Assembly: GCA_029238315.1 (NCBI GenBank)
Contig: JAQWGI010000006.1
Coordinates: 1-64,000 of the forward strand
Direction of reading: 5' to 3'
DNA from: Polaribacter sp.
GTDB lineage: Bacteria; Bacteroidota; Bacteroidia; Flavobacteriales; Flavobacteriaceae
Length of the DNA: 64,000 bases
Part shown: positions 8,078-15,865 of the stretch, piece by piece
How the letters are laid out: each line of letters starts with the position of its first letter
How positions within the stretch are numbered: position 1 is the first letter of the stretch
The notes under the pieces: generated by a model
Told to the model about the DNA's origin: nothing
The model's database searches: none
The model's input: the letters and a program-made list of their open reading frames with translations, nothing else
Position numbers and translations under genes: made by a program

Positions 8078-9349
8078 TTATTTATTCAACCCTTTTTTAT
8101 AAGTAGATAATGCTCTTTCTCTAGCAAATTTATGTTCTACTATTGGTTGCGGATACGTGAGCTCATTTAAATCTTTTACCCAAGTATTAATGTATTTTAG
8201 CTCTTTATCAAACTTTTTAATTTGCTCAACCGGATTAAAAATTCTAAAATATGGAGCTGCATCACAACCTGTTCCTGCTGCCCATTGCCAATTACCATTG
8301 TTGGCAGACAAATCATAATCTAATAATTTTTCTGCAAAATAAGCTTCTCCCCAACGCCAATCAATTAATAAATGTTTGCACAGAAAACCTGCTGTAATCA
8401 TTCTAACTCGATTATGCATATAACCAGTTTTATTGAGCTGACGCATACCAGCATCAACAATTGGATACCCAGTTTCTCCTTTACACCATTTCTGGAATTC
8501 CTCTTCATTATTCCTCCATTGTATCTGATCATACTTACTTTTAAAGTTGCCGGTAACAGCTTTTGGAAAATGAAATAAAATTTGCATAAAAAATTCTCTC
8601 CAAATCAACTCACTTAAGTAAATAGCGTTGGTTTTTAGGGCAATTTTTACAAACTTACGAGCACTGACCAAACCAAAACGCAAATAAGGTGATACATATG
8701 AAGTTTTGTCTATAAAAGGGAAGTCTCTAACCATATCATATGCTTCTAAGTGCTCTAAATTATATGGCTTTACCTTGATACTACTTTCTGTAAATCCAAT
8801 TGATTTCAAAGTAGGAAAATCAGCATTAAATGCATGAAAATTTTCTAAAGGATTATTGTCTTCAAGAGAAACATCTTTAAAATGAAGCAGCCATTTATTT
8901 TTGTAAGGTGTAAAAACCGTGTATGGCAAACCGTCATTCTTTACAATTTCTGATTCTTCAAAAATAACTTGGTCTTTGTATGGAAATACGTTAATATTTT
9001 TAGTTCTTAAAAACTGTGTAATTTCTAAATCTCTTGCAATTGCATAAGGTTCATAATCTTTATTAAAGAAAACTTTATCAATATTAAACTCAGAAACCAA
9101 CTCACTCCAAACTTCTATCGGCTTGCCTACCTTAACCAATAAAGATGAATTATTTTTTTTTAGTGACGCATCAACATCCTTTAATGTTTGATAAATAAAC
9201 GTTACCCTAGCATCATCCTTAGACAGGGACTCTAAAATATCTTTATCAAAAATAAAAACAGGAACTACGGGTTCTTTTTCTAGAGTAGCTTTGTATAAAG
9301 CTACATTATCTTGTAGTCTTAAATCTCTACGAAACCAAAAAAAATTCAT
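8078..9349 (-). CDS. phrB: Deoxyribodipyrimidine photolyase (cryptochrome/photolyase family)
   Basis: 423 aa. An N-terminal photolyase Rossmann domain begins FFWFRRDLRLQDN. The C-terminal FAD domain contains LSELIWREFF, GYPIVDAGMRQL and the signature NNGNWQWAAGTGCDAAPYF (350-368), as in class I CPD photolyases. These enzymes use blue/near-UV light and reduced FAD to split cyclobutane pyrimidine dimers. It is the last gene of the carotenoid operon: its ATG overlaps the stop of the SRPBCC gene by one base. A signalling cryptochrome role cannot be excluded from sequence, but the location in a photoprotection operon fits repair. Confidence 0.93.
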   Translation of the reverse strand: MNFFWFRRDLRLQDNVALYKATLEKEPVVPVFIFDKDILESLSKDDARVTFIYQTLKDVDASLKKNNSSLLVKVGKPIEVWSELVSEFNIDKVFFNKDYEPYAIARDLEITQFLRTKNINVFPYKDQVIFEESEIVKNDGLPYTVFTPYKNKWLLHFKDVSLEDNNPLENFHAFNADFPTLKSIGFTESSIKVKPYNLEHLEAYDMVRDFPFIDKTSYVSPYLRFGLVSARKFVKIALKTNAIYLSELIWREFFMQILFHFPKAVTGNFKSKYDQIQWRNNEEEFQKWCKGETGYPIVDAGMRQLNKTGYMHNRVRMITAGFLCKHLLIDWRWGEAYFAEKLLDYDLSANNGNWQWAAGTGCDAAPYFRIFNPVEQIKKFDKELKYINTWVKDLNELTYPQPIVEHKFARERALSTYKKGLNK

Positions 9350-9828
9350 TATTTAAAGATTGAATCTAAAACTTGTTTTCTATAAGAAAAAATTTCTTTC
9401 AATTGCTTTTTAACAAATAAAGTTTGTGCAATGCTACCTAAAAACCCAAAAGGTATTTTATATGAAATTTTATCGCTCATTAATGTATTTCCATTTGGCA
9501 AAGCTTCAAAGAAATGCTCATGATGCCACATAGAATAAGGACCAAAACGCTGTTCGTCAATAAAAAACTCGTGCTCTTTGACTGCTGTTATTTCTGTAAC
9601 CCAATTTGTTTTTACAAACGGAACTGGAGAAACCTTGTAAGTAATTATTTGACCTTGATACACTTTTCTATCTACTTTAGATGTAATATCAAAGCCCATT
9701 TTAGGTGGTGTAATATTTGCTAAATTATTAGGAGAAGAGAAATAATCCCAAGCTAAATTAAGAGATATGTTTAATTCTTGCTTTGCTTCTAATGTATAAA
9801 TACCTGAGTGTTTTGAAAATTTTATCAT
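9349..9828 (-). CDS. SRPBCC-fold ligand-binding protein
   Basis: 159 aa. The pattern of a START/Bet v1-like (SRPBCC) domain is visible: LNISLNLAWDYFSSPNNLANITPPKMGF, QIITYKVSPVPFVKTNWVTEI, FFIDEQRFGPYSMWHHEHFFEALPNG and a C-terminal amphipathic helix LFVKKQLKEIFSYRKQVLDSIF. The fold encloses a hydrophobic pocket. Its stop and start overlap its neighbours by a single base on each side (photolyase and glutathione peroxidase). The same kind of protein is commonly encoded near photolyase genes in flavobacteria and is sometimes labelled a cell-division inhibitor. The ligand is unknown; a carotenoid or porphyrin product of the operon is a guess from context. Confidence 0.82.
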   Translation of the reverse strand: MIKFSKHSGIYTLEAKQELNISLNLAWDYFSSPNNLANITPPKMGFDITSKVDRKVYQGQIITYKVSPVPFVKTNWVTEITAVKEHEFFIDEQRFGPYSMWHHEHFFEALPNGNTLMSDKISYKIPFGFLGSIAQTLFVKKQLKEIFSYRKQVLDSIFK

Positions 9829-10373
9829 TAAATTAGATGTTTTGTGATTTTTTTACTCATTGGCTTTGTTAATGAAAAATAATAATCAATAAAAACTCCA
9901 TTTTCATCTACCAAGTACTTTTGGAAATTCCACTTTACGGAAGAGTTTTTTACACCATTCATTTCTTTATTTGTTAACCAATTATAAAGTGGGTGTTGAT
10001 TTTCTCCTTTAACTGCCACTTTTTCTGTGATTAAAAAAGTAACACCATAATTCAGTTTACAAAAATTTTGGATTTGATCTGCAGAACCTGGCTCTTGTCC
10101 TCCAAACTGATTTGAAGGTACACCAATAATCATTAACTTATCTTTATACAACTCATACAACTCTTGTAAACCTTCATATTGAGGTGTAAACCCACATTTT
10201 GAAGCTACATTTACAAACAATATTTTTTTTCCTTTAAAGTCTGCTAAATTAATTTTATCTCCAGAAATACTATTGATTTCTATATCATAAAGTGATTTTT
10301 TAAATTCCATATTACTTTTATTATTTATAACGTTAAGTCCTATTATCAGTAAAAATAGTTGAAAGTATTTCAT
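9828..10373 (-). CDS. Glutathione peroxidase-family thiol peroxidase
   Basis: 181 aa. The family catalytic set is present: Cys60 in NVASKCGFTPQYEGL, Gln93 in NQFGGQEPG and Trp148-Asn149 in SSVKWNFQKYLVD. It has Cys rather than selenocysteine, so it probably uses thioredoxin-type reductants to reduce organic and hydrogen peroxides. Residues 4-17 are hydrophobic, so export is possible if the first ATG is used; a second Met at residue 22 would give a cytosolic 160-aa form close to the usual family length. It sits between tspO and the SRPBCC gene and likely serves oxidative protection in light. Confidence 0.9.
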   Translation of the reverse strand: MKYFQLFLLIIGLNVINNKSNMEFKKSLYDIEINSISGDKINLADFKGKKILFVNVASKCGFTPQYEGLQELYELYKDKLMIIGVPSNQFGGQEPGSADQIQNFCKLNYGVTFLITEKVAVKGENQHPLYNWLTNKEMNGVKNSSVKWNFQKYLVDENGVFIDYYFSLTKPMSKKITKHLI

Positions 10374-10379
10374 CTTTTA

Positions 10380-10853
10380 TCAGTTGAAAAAAATTATATA
10401 TCCGTTTAAACTACTTGCTATGGTTAACCACACTAGATAGGGCGCAATTAATAGTGTATACCCTTTTAATTTATTGATATATTTAAAGGTGAAAAAACCA
10501 ACTAATAACCACAAACAAATTATTACCAAAAAACCTACAAGAGTTAAATGCTGATTAAAAAAAACATAATTCCAACTTACATTTAACAACCATTGCACAG
10601 TAAATATTTTTATTAAAAAATTATTTTTTCTCTTAAATTCAAAGGCAAGATTTGTCATGTAAAAAGAAAAACACAACATAATAGAAAACCAAGCTACTCC
10701 AAAAACCCATCCTTCTGGCGTCCATGGTGCTTTGTTTAAATTAAGATACCAATTAGATGTAGAGCCGTTGTTCATTAAAAGTGTACCAAACCCTAATGCT
10801 CCAAAATTTACAATCAAAAAGAGAAAAAATAAAATGTATTTATTTTGCATCAT
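10380..10853 (-). CDS. tspO: TspO/MBR family membrane protein
   Basis: 157 aa with five hydrophobic segments. Conserved family landmarks are LNKAPWTPEGWVFGVAW, LLNVSWNYVFFNQH and PYLVWLTIASSLNGYIIFFN. TspO proteins bind porphyrins and other tetrapyrroles in the membrane; in Rhodobacter TspO takes part in oxygen/light control of photosynthesis genes. Its start overlaps the stop of the lycopene cyclase gene by one base, so coupling to carotenoid synthesis is direct. A role in limiting photosensitising porphyrins is inference from family and context. Confidence 0.93.
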   Translation of the reverse strand: MMQNKYILFFLFLIVNFGALGFGTLLMNNGSTSNWYLNLNKAPWTPEGWVFGVAWFSIMLCFSFYMTNLAFEFKRKNNFLIKIFTVQWLLNVSWNYVFFNQHLTLVGFLVIICLWLLVGFFTFKYINKLKGYTLLIAPYLVWLTIASSLNGYIIFFN

Positions 10854-11542
10854 TATTTAAATAATTTCTTTGATTTAAATTTTTCATTTAAAAAAACTAC
10901 CCAAAATAACATATTAAAAGCATAACCAATATCCTCTATGGGAATTGTAAATAATCTAATTCCTAGGTTTTCTTCATTGTTATACCAAACTACTGGTTCT
11001 GGAATAAAGCTTCCTGTTAAAATTCCGTTTACAATAAAAAACGGAATTAAAATAATGATAAATGCGATATAAAATCTTTTTAGAAGTTCTCTTCCATAGA
11101 AAAAACCAATTGTTAATGTAAAAATCAACAATCCATAATTTATACCTGTATATAATTTTTCTAAGTTAAAATATAAAGTTATAGCTACTAAAGCTATAAA
11201 AAATAGAGTTATAAAACTAACAACGTTAGTTGTTAATAGTAACTTAGGTTTGAAATACGCTAGTGAATAATGAATAAATATACTTGCATAAGGTATGCAG
11301 ATAAAAAACAGCATTTCATCTAGAGGCAAACCTGCTATTTTAATTGGTAAATGATATGCTTCATTAAAACCCCAGACACCATTTTTAGTAAAAATCACAT
11401 CCCAAACTATAAAAAAGATTGCAACTAAGAATATGGAAAAAAAAACTGTTTTCCATTGCTTGATAAAACGCATTTTTTTATTGAAAGAATAAAAAAAAGG
11501 AATGCTTAGAGATCCTAAGTTTAGTAGTAAGTATAAATACAT
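10853..11542 (-). CDS. crtYcd: Lycopene beta-cyclase, membrane CrtYcd type
   Basis: 229 aa, about seven hydrophobic segments. Two halves of the heterodimer-type cyclase are joined in one chain, each with an acidic signature: GLPLDEMLFFICIPYAS near residue 78 and TIPIEDIGYAFNMLFWVVFLNE near the C-terminus. The enzyme closes both ends of lycopene to beta-rings, giving beta-carotene. It starts immediately after crtZ (no gap) and overlaps tspO by one base. The name CrtYcd denotes fused c and d halves. Confidence 0.9.
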   Translation of the reverse strand: MYLYLLLNLGSLSIPFFYSFNKKMRFIKQWKTVFFSIFLVAIFFIVWDVIFTKNGVWGFNEAYHLPIKIAGLPLDEMLFFICIPYASIFIHYSLAYFKPKLLLTTNVVSFITLFFIALVAITLYFNLEKLYTGINYGLLIFTLTIGFFYGRELLKRFYIAFIIILIPFFIVNGILTGSFIPEPVVWYNNEENLGIRLFTIPIEDIGYAFNMLFWVVFLNEKFKSKKLFK

Positions 11543-11992
11543 TTAAACCTTTGGTTTTTTAAAGTACTTTAAAGGGACAAACAACATACCAAAACATTCG
11601 CCGTCTGGCTTACCTAAATGTTTATGATGAATCTTATGGGCTTTTCTTAAGCCTTTTAAATACCTACTATTTGTATTTCTAAACCATTTAAAGCGCCTGT
11701 GAATCAAAACATCATGTACTAAAAAATAAGCCAATCCGTAGCATAAAATCCCTAACCCTATAAAAAATAAACTATTCAATTCAGGTCTAATTCCAAAGTA
11801 AAATAATAAAATACTAGGAACAGCAAATACAACAAAAAAAGCATCATTTTTCTCAAAAACATGTGGATATCCTGGCTGATGGTGATCTTCATGTAAAAAC
11901 CATCCAAAACCATGCATAATGTATTTATGGGTGCACCAAGTAACACCTTCCATTATTAAAAACGTTAATAAAGTAATAAAAGGAAAAATCAT
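11543..11992 (-). CDS. crtZ: Beta-carotene hydroxylase (fatty acid hydroxylase superfamily)
   Basis: 149 aa, mostly hydrophobic, with the non-haem di-iron histidine clusters HKYIMH (22-27), HEDHH (34-38), HDVLIH (93-98) and HKIHHKH (119-125). CrtZ hydroxylates beta-ionone rings of beta-carotene to zeaxanthin in the membrane. It overlaps the stop of crtB by one base and abuts the cyclase. With crtI, crtB and the cyclase this predicts zeaxanthin as end product; no ketolase or glycosylase is encoded nearby. Confidence 0.93.
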   Translation of the reverse strand: MIFPFITLLTFLIMEGVTWCTHKYIMHGFGWFLHEDHHQPGYPHVFEKNDAFFVVFAVPSILLFYFGIRPELNSLFFIGLGILCYGLAYFLVHDVLIHRRFKWFRNTNSRYLKGLRKAHKIHHKHLGKPDGECFGMLFVPLKYFKKPKV

Positions 11993-12834
11993 TAAATTAT
12001 ATTTAGTTTATATTTTACAAAACTTCTTGCTAAGAGATTTATTTTCATAGGATTAGATATTCTAATTCTAGTTTCCATTATTTCTGAAGACGGAGTTTTA
12101 TTTAATTTTTTCAACAACCTTTTGTAATATCTGTAGGCTACATAAACACCAAACTTTGCTTCTACCGGTAGTTTTAAAACACCATCATTAAACGCCACTT
12201 CAAAATCTTCTTCAATCTCTTTTATTATTTGGCCTTTAGACTCGTTATTTAACGCACGTAAATCTATATTTGGAAAATAAGATCTGTCTAAACTTTCAAT
12301 ATCATCTTTTAAATCTCTTAAGAAGTTTACTTTCTGAAATGCAGAGCCTAAACGCATTGCTGCATGCTTTAACTCTTCATATTTTTCTGAATCTCCATTT
12401 ACAAAAATCTTTAAACACATCAAACCAACAACATCTGCAGAACCATAGATGTATGCGTCATACTCTTCTTTTGTTTTGTATTCTGTTTTGTACAAATCTG
12501 CTTTCATACTCTTCAAAAAAGCCTGAACGAGGTCATCAGAAATCTGATATTTAGTTACAGTTTGTTGAAATGAATTTAAAATAGGGTTTAAACTAACACC
12601 TGTTTCTAAAGCCTCATAATAATCAGCTTCAAATTTTAAAATTAATTTCTCCTTATCATAATCATGAAAACTATCAACAATTTCATCTGCAAAACGAACA
12701 AAACCATAAACATTGTAAATGTCCATTCTTATTTTTGGTGATAACATTTTTACAGCTAAAGAAAAAGAAGTGCTATAACTTTTTGTTACCAACTTGCTGC
12801 AATTGCTAGATACTGTATCAAATAATTGTTTCAT
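11992..12834 (-). CDS. crtB: Phytoene synthase
   Basis: 280 aa. The two aspartate-rich substrate/magnesium motifs of squalene/phytoene synthases are present: DEIVD at 50-54 and RDLKDD at 173-178, with YCR-like SYSTSFSLA near residue 20. It condenses two geranylgeranyl diphosphates to phytoene, the first committed carotenoid step. It begins 1 bp after the crtI stop and overlaps crtZ, so it is strictly cotranscribed. The GGPP synthase gene must lie elsewhere. Confidence 0.95.
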   Translation of the reverse strand: MKQLFDTVSSNCSKLVTKSYSTSFSLAVKMLSPKIRMDIYNVYGFVRFADEIVDSFHDYDKEKLILKFEADYYEALETGVSLNPILNSFQQTVTKYQISDDLVQAFLKSMKADLYKTEYKTKEEYDAYIYGSADVVGLMCLKIFVNGDSEKYEELKHAAMRLGSAFQKVNFLRDLKDDIESLDRSYFPNIDLRALNNESKGQIIKEIEEDFEVAFNDGVLKLPVEAKFGVYVAYRYYKRLLKKLNKTPSSEIMETRIRISNPMKINLLARSFVKYKLNII

Positions 12835-12835
12835 A

Positions 12836-14302
12836 TTATTTACTGTTTTTTTTAATTAACTCTGATGCTATTTTACCAGATATTAATGCTGGAGGCACAC
12901 CTGGTCCTGGCACTGTTAATTGTCCTGTAAAATATAAATTTTGTACTGTACTACTTTTTATTTTTGGCCTTAAAAATGCTGTTTGCAATAAGGTATTTGC
13001 CATACCATAAGCATTTCCTTTATACGAATTGTAAGCTTCTTTAAAGTCATTGACACAAAAAGATCTTTTAAAAATAACACTACCTTTTAATTCTTGGCTA
13101 GTTAGTTTTTCAAATCGATCCATGATTTTATGAAAATATTGCTCTCTTAACTCTTCCGTGTCTTCTATTCCAGGAGCTAAAGGTATTAAGAAAAAACCAG
13201 CTTCTTTACCTTCTGGAGCAGAAGTTTTATCTGTCATAGAAGTAAAGTTAGCATAAAAAAGTGGTGCTGTTGGCCATTTTGGATTGTCATATATTTCTTC
13301 AGCGTGGACATCAAAGTCTGTATCAAAAAATAATGTATGATGACTTACATTTTTAATTTTCTTATCAAAACCAACATAAAATAATAATGATGAAGGCGCA
13401 AATGTTTTTTTATCCCAATATTTTTCTGAGTATTGTCTTAGATTTTTATCTATTAAAGTTTCTGTATGATGATAATCTGCACCACTTAAAACTAGTTCTG
13501 TAGCAATCGTTTTACCATTTACTTGTAAACCAGAAACACAATTACTGTTATCTGTTAAAATTTTTTCTACATTAGCATTTACCTCAAACTTAACTCCTAA
13601 AGAAGTAGCTAAAGAAACCATACCTTCTATAACCTTATACATACCACCTCTAGGATGCCAAGTACCTAGGCCAAAATCTGCATAATTCATAAAATTATAA
13701 AAAGCAGGAGTATTACTAGGTTTTGCTCCTAAAAACAATACTGGAAATTCTAAAATTTGAATTAATTTATTACTTTTTATATTCTTACGAACTTGTTTTC
13801 TTACGGTAGAAAAGAATTGAGAGACTCTTGATATTGTTGTTGTATTTACCAACTCTAGTGGAGAAATACCTGGTTTATACACCAAGTCTTTAATTGCTGT
13901 ATCATAATTGGCTTTTGCAGAATCTAAAAAGGTTTTTAAATGCTTAGCACTTCCTTTTTCTTCTTCTTCAAACATTTTAAAAATGTCTTCTAAATTATCG
14001 GAAACTGTGAGAGAAGAATTTTTACCAAAGTACACTTCGTAACCTGGACTAAGTTTATCTAGTTTGTAATAATCTGATGGTTTCTTACCAAAATCTGCAA
14101 AAAACTTCTCAAAAACATCTGGCATCCAATACCAAGAAGGACCTAAATCAAACGTAAAGCCGTCTTTTTTGTACTGCCTTGCTCTACCGCCTAAAGTGTC
14201 GTTTTTTTCTAGGATGGTAACATCATAACCCGCTTGAGCTAAATAGCAAGAAGCAGCTAATGATGAAAATCCAGAACCTATGATGTGTATTTGTTTATTC
14301 AT
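12836..14302 (-). CDS. crtI: Phytoene desaturase
   Basis: 488 aa from ATG 14302. A TTG four codons upstream is part of the promoter box and was rejected. The N-terminal dinucleotide-binding motif is IIGSGFSSLAASCYLAQAG with LEKNDTLGGRARQYKKDGF, followed by the desaturase signature region FTFDLGPSWYWMPDVF and a C-terminal FAD segment LYFTGQLTVPGPGVPPALIS. CrtI desaturates phytoene to lycopene. It is first of the eight-gene crt-tspO-gpx-SRPBCC-phr run and lies 51 bp after the end of the B12-binding regulator gene, with its own TAnnTTTG box. Confidence 0.95.
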   Translation of the reverse strand: MNKQIHIIGSGFSSLAASCYLAQAGYDVTILEKNDTLGGRARQYKKDGFTFDLGPSWYWMPDVFEKFFADFGKKPSDYYKLDKLSPGYEVYFGKNSSLTVSDNLEDIFKMFEEEEKGSAKHLKTFLDSAKANYDTAIKDLVYKPGISPLELVNTTTISRVSQFFSTVRKQVRKNIKSNKLIQILEFPVLFLGAKPSNTPAFYNFMNYADFGLGTWHPRGGMYKVIEGMVSLATSLGVKFEVNANVEKILTDNSNCVSGLQVNGKTIATELVLSGADYHHTETLIDKNLRQYSEKYWDKKTFAPSSLLFYVGFDKKIKNVSHHTLFFDTDFDVHAEEIYDNPKWPTAPLFYANFTSMTDKTSAPEGKEAGFFLIPLAPGIEDTEELREQYFHKIMDRFEKLTSQELKGSVIFKRSFCVNDFKEAYNSYKGNAYGMANTLLQTAFLRPKIKSSTVQNLYFTGQLTVPGPGVPPALISGKIASELIKKNSK

Positions 14303-14311
14303 TTTGTTCAA

Positions 14312-14338
14312 CAAATGTAATGATTAATTAAACACAAA
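14312..14338 (-). promoter_or_regulatory. crtI promoter box TACATTTG
   Basis: TACATTTG on the minus strand (14319-14312) matches TAnnTTTG and ends 9 bp before the crtI ATG. A TTTG at 14338-14335 is only 15 bp upstream, shorter than the usual spacing, so the -33 element is weak. A regulated promoter is plausible. Confidence 0.55.
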
Positions 14339-14353
14339 GTGTTGTATTTAAAG

Positions 14354-15250
14354 TTAAAGTTTTTTTAGTAAATCAAACAAACTATTGTAAAAGAAAAAAG
14401 TACTCTTAAAATTCTTTGGATTGTACCCTGAAATTCTATGACTGTATACCCAAAACTCGTGTTTGGTTTTTGCCAACCTCTCATCTACATCTTTAAGATA
14501 ATCTTCAATTGCAGAATCTACTGGTGAAACTGTAAATGAAGTTACAAAGGTAATTTTTGAAAACATCGCTAGTAAAGAGTTTAAACTATTTAATGGAATA
14601 CTTTGCCCTAAATAAATTGTTTTTTTTCCTCTTAATGATAATTCATAATTTAAATACATTAAACCTAATTCGTGTATCTCATTATCTGGCAAGAACAAAA
14701 CATAAGTCTGACTTTCATCAACCAATAAATTTTGTTGTGTTTTTTCAGAATTTATTTGAATTTTTTGAGATATTAAATTGGAAATAAAACGTTCGTGAGA
14801 AGGTGTTAAGGTATCTGTTTGCCACATTAAACCAATCTGCTCTAAAAAAGGAATAAAAACATCTTTAAAAACATCTCTAAAAGTTTTATTAATTAAAAGC
14901 TGGTTGTAAGTCTGATTAAACAAAGCTTGATCAAAAGTAAACATAGCCATTTTAAATGAATTGATTGAGTCATCTATTAAGGCGTTTTTATTAGCCAACT
15001 CTCTAGACATGAGAATAATAGCCTCTTCTGAAAGCTCTGCTATTTTTGAAATCTTGTAGTTATTTTTGTTTAATAAAGAAACGTTTAATAATTTTTGAAG
15101 ATTTTTAGTATCGTAATACCTAATGTTTCCATTGGTTCTTTTAGGTGTTAAGAGTTGGTATCTTTTTTCCCAAATACGGATAGTGTGCGCCTTTATTCCA
15201 GTAAGGTTTTCTAAATCCTTAATCGTAAAGTCAGTCTTAATATTGTTCAA
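14354..15250 (-). CDS. MerR-type regulator with B12-binding domain (CarH/LitR-like)
   Basis: 298 aa from a TTG at 15250; the longer frame to TTG 15274 starts inside the promoter box, so it is less likely. Domains: MerR helix-turn-helix (FTIKDLENLTGIKAHTIRIW, then GNIRYYD), a helical cap domain with Trp143, and a cobalamin-binding domain with the E-x-H-x-x-G motif EIHELG (His193 as expected lower cobalt ligand) and YLGQSIPL. Relatives use adenosylcobalamin to sense light and repress carotenoid genes in the dark. The cap motif is W-x9-ER instead of the usual W-x9-EH. It lies directly upstream of crtI and divergent from an ECF sigma gene. Confidence 0.88.
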   Translation of the reverse strand: MNNIKTDFTIKDLENLTGIKAHTIRIWEKRYQLLTPKRTNGNIRYYDTKNLQKLLNVSLLNKNNYKISKIAELSEEAIILMSRELANKNALIDDSINSFKMAMFTFDQALFNQTYNQLLINKTFRDVFKDVFIPFLEQIGLMWQTDTLTPSHERFISNLISQKIQINSEKTQQNLLVDESQTYVLFLPDNEIHELGLMYLNYELSLRGKKTIYLGQSIPLNSLNSLLAMFSKITFVTSFTVSPVDSAIEDYLKDVDERLAKTKHEFWVYSHRISGYNPKNFKSTFFFYNSLFDLLKKL

Positions 15251-15271
15251 CTTAAGTTCTTTTTTATTAAA

Positions 15272-15279
15272 CAAATATA
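15272..15279 (-). promoter_or_regulatory. Promoter box TATATTTG of the CarH-like regulator gene
   Basis: TATATTTG on the minus strand fits TAnnTTTG and lies 21 bp before the proposed TTG start at 15250. No TTG is found 17-23 bp upstream, so the -33 element is poor. The more distal TTG candidate start codon is contained in this box. Confidence 0.5.
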
Positions 15280-15330
15280 CTCTTTTCTATTTAAAATGGA
15301 ATAATTAACTAAAAATTCTGTAACATTTTA

Positions 15331-15338
15331 TATTTTTG
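15331..15338 (+). promoter_or_regulatory. Promoter box TATTTTTG of the ECF sigma gene
   Basis: TATTTTTG fits TAnnTTTG and sits 29 bp before the sigma-factor ATG. The divergent regulator box is 52 bp away, leaving a short shared control region (15280-15330). No good -33 TTG is visible, so activation or an alternative sigma may be needed. Confidence 0.5.
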
Positions 15339-15367
15339 GGCTACTTATACATCGAATTAAATTTATA

Positions 15368-15862
15368 ATGCAAAAAGATTTAGAGGCTAAATTTTTACTG
15401 GATTTTGAACAAAATCAAAATATTGTTCATAAAATATGTAGAATGTACACTACAAATCAAGACGCACACAATGATTTATTTCAAGAAGTTGTAATTCAAC
15501 TCTGGAAGAACTATAGGAAGTTTAGAGGTGATTCAAAATTTAGCACCTGGATGTATAGAGTTGCATTAAATACTGCAATTTCTTTATATAGAAAATCTAC
15601 CAGAACAATAAAAACTCAAGATATTGATGATTTTACCTATAAAATAAAATCTAAAGAATATGATGACACAGAAGAATTACAGTTAAAAACACTATACAAA
15701 GCCGTACATCAATTAAATGATATTGATAAGGCTTTAATTTTTTTATATTTAGAAGACAAACCCTACAAAGAAATTTCAGAAACACTAGGTATTACTCAAG
15801 TTAATGCCAGAGTTAAAATGAACAGAGCAAAAGACAAGTTAAAAAACATAATAAACCCATAA
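15368..15862 (+). CDS. ECF-type RNA polymerase sigma factor
   Basis: 164 aa. Region 2 is recognisable in DLFQEVVIQLWKNYRKFRGDSKFSTWMYRVALNTAI and region 4 in ALIFLYLEDKPYKEISETLGITQVNARVKMNRAKDKL. There is no region 1 or 3, as in the extracytoplasmic-function group. It is divergent from the CarH-like regulator and followed after 3 bp by a four-helix membrane protein gene, an arrangement like sigma/anti-sigma pairs. In Streptomyces, litR and the light-induced sigma gene litS are similarly paired; a role in light response here is inferred from that parallel. Confidence 0.9.
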   Translation: MQKDLEAKFLLDFEQNQNIVHKICRMYTTNQDAHNDLFQEVVIQLWKNYRKFRGDSKFSTWMYRVALNTAISLYRKSTRTIKTQDIDDFTYKIKSKEYDDTEELQLKTLYKAVHQLNDIDKALIFLYLEDKPYKEISETLGITQVNARVKMNRAKDKLKNIINP

Positions 15863-15865
15863 AGG

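Noticed and set aside
15251-15274. N-terminal extension of the CarH-like regulator to TTG 15274
   Set aside because: That TTG is inside the TATATTTG promoter box, so it would not be within the transcript.
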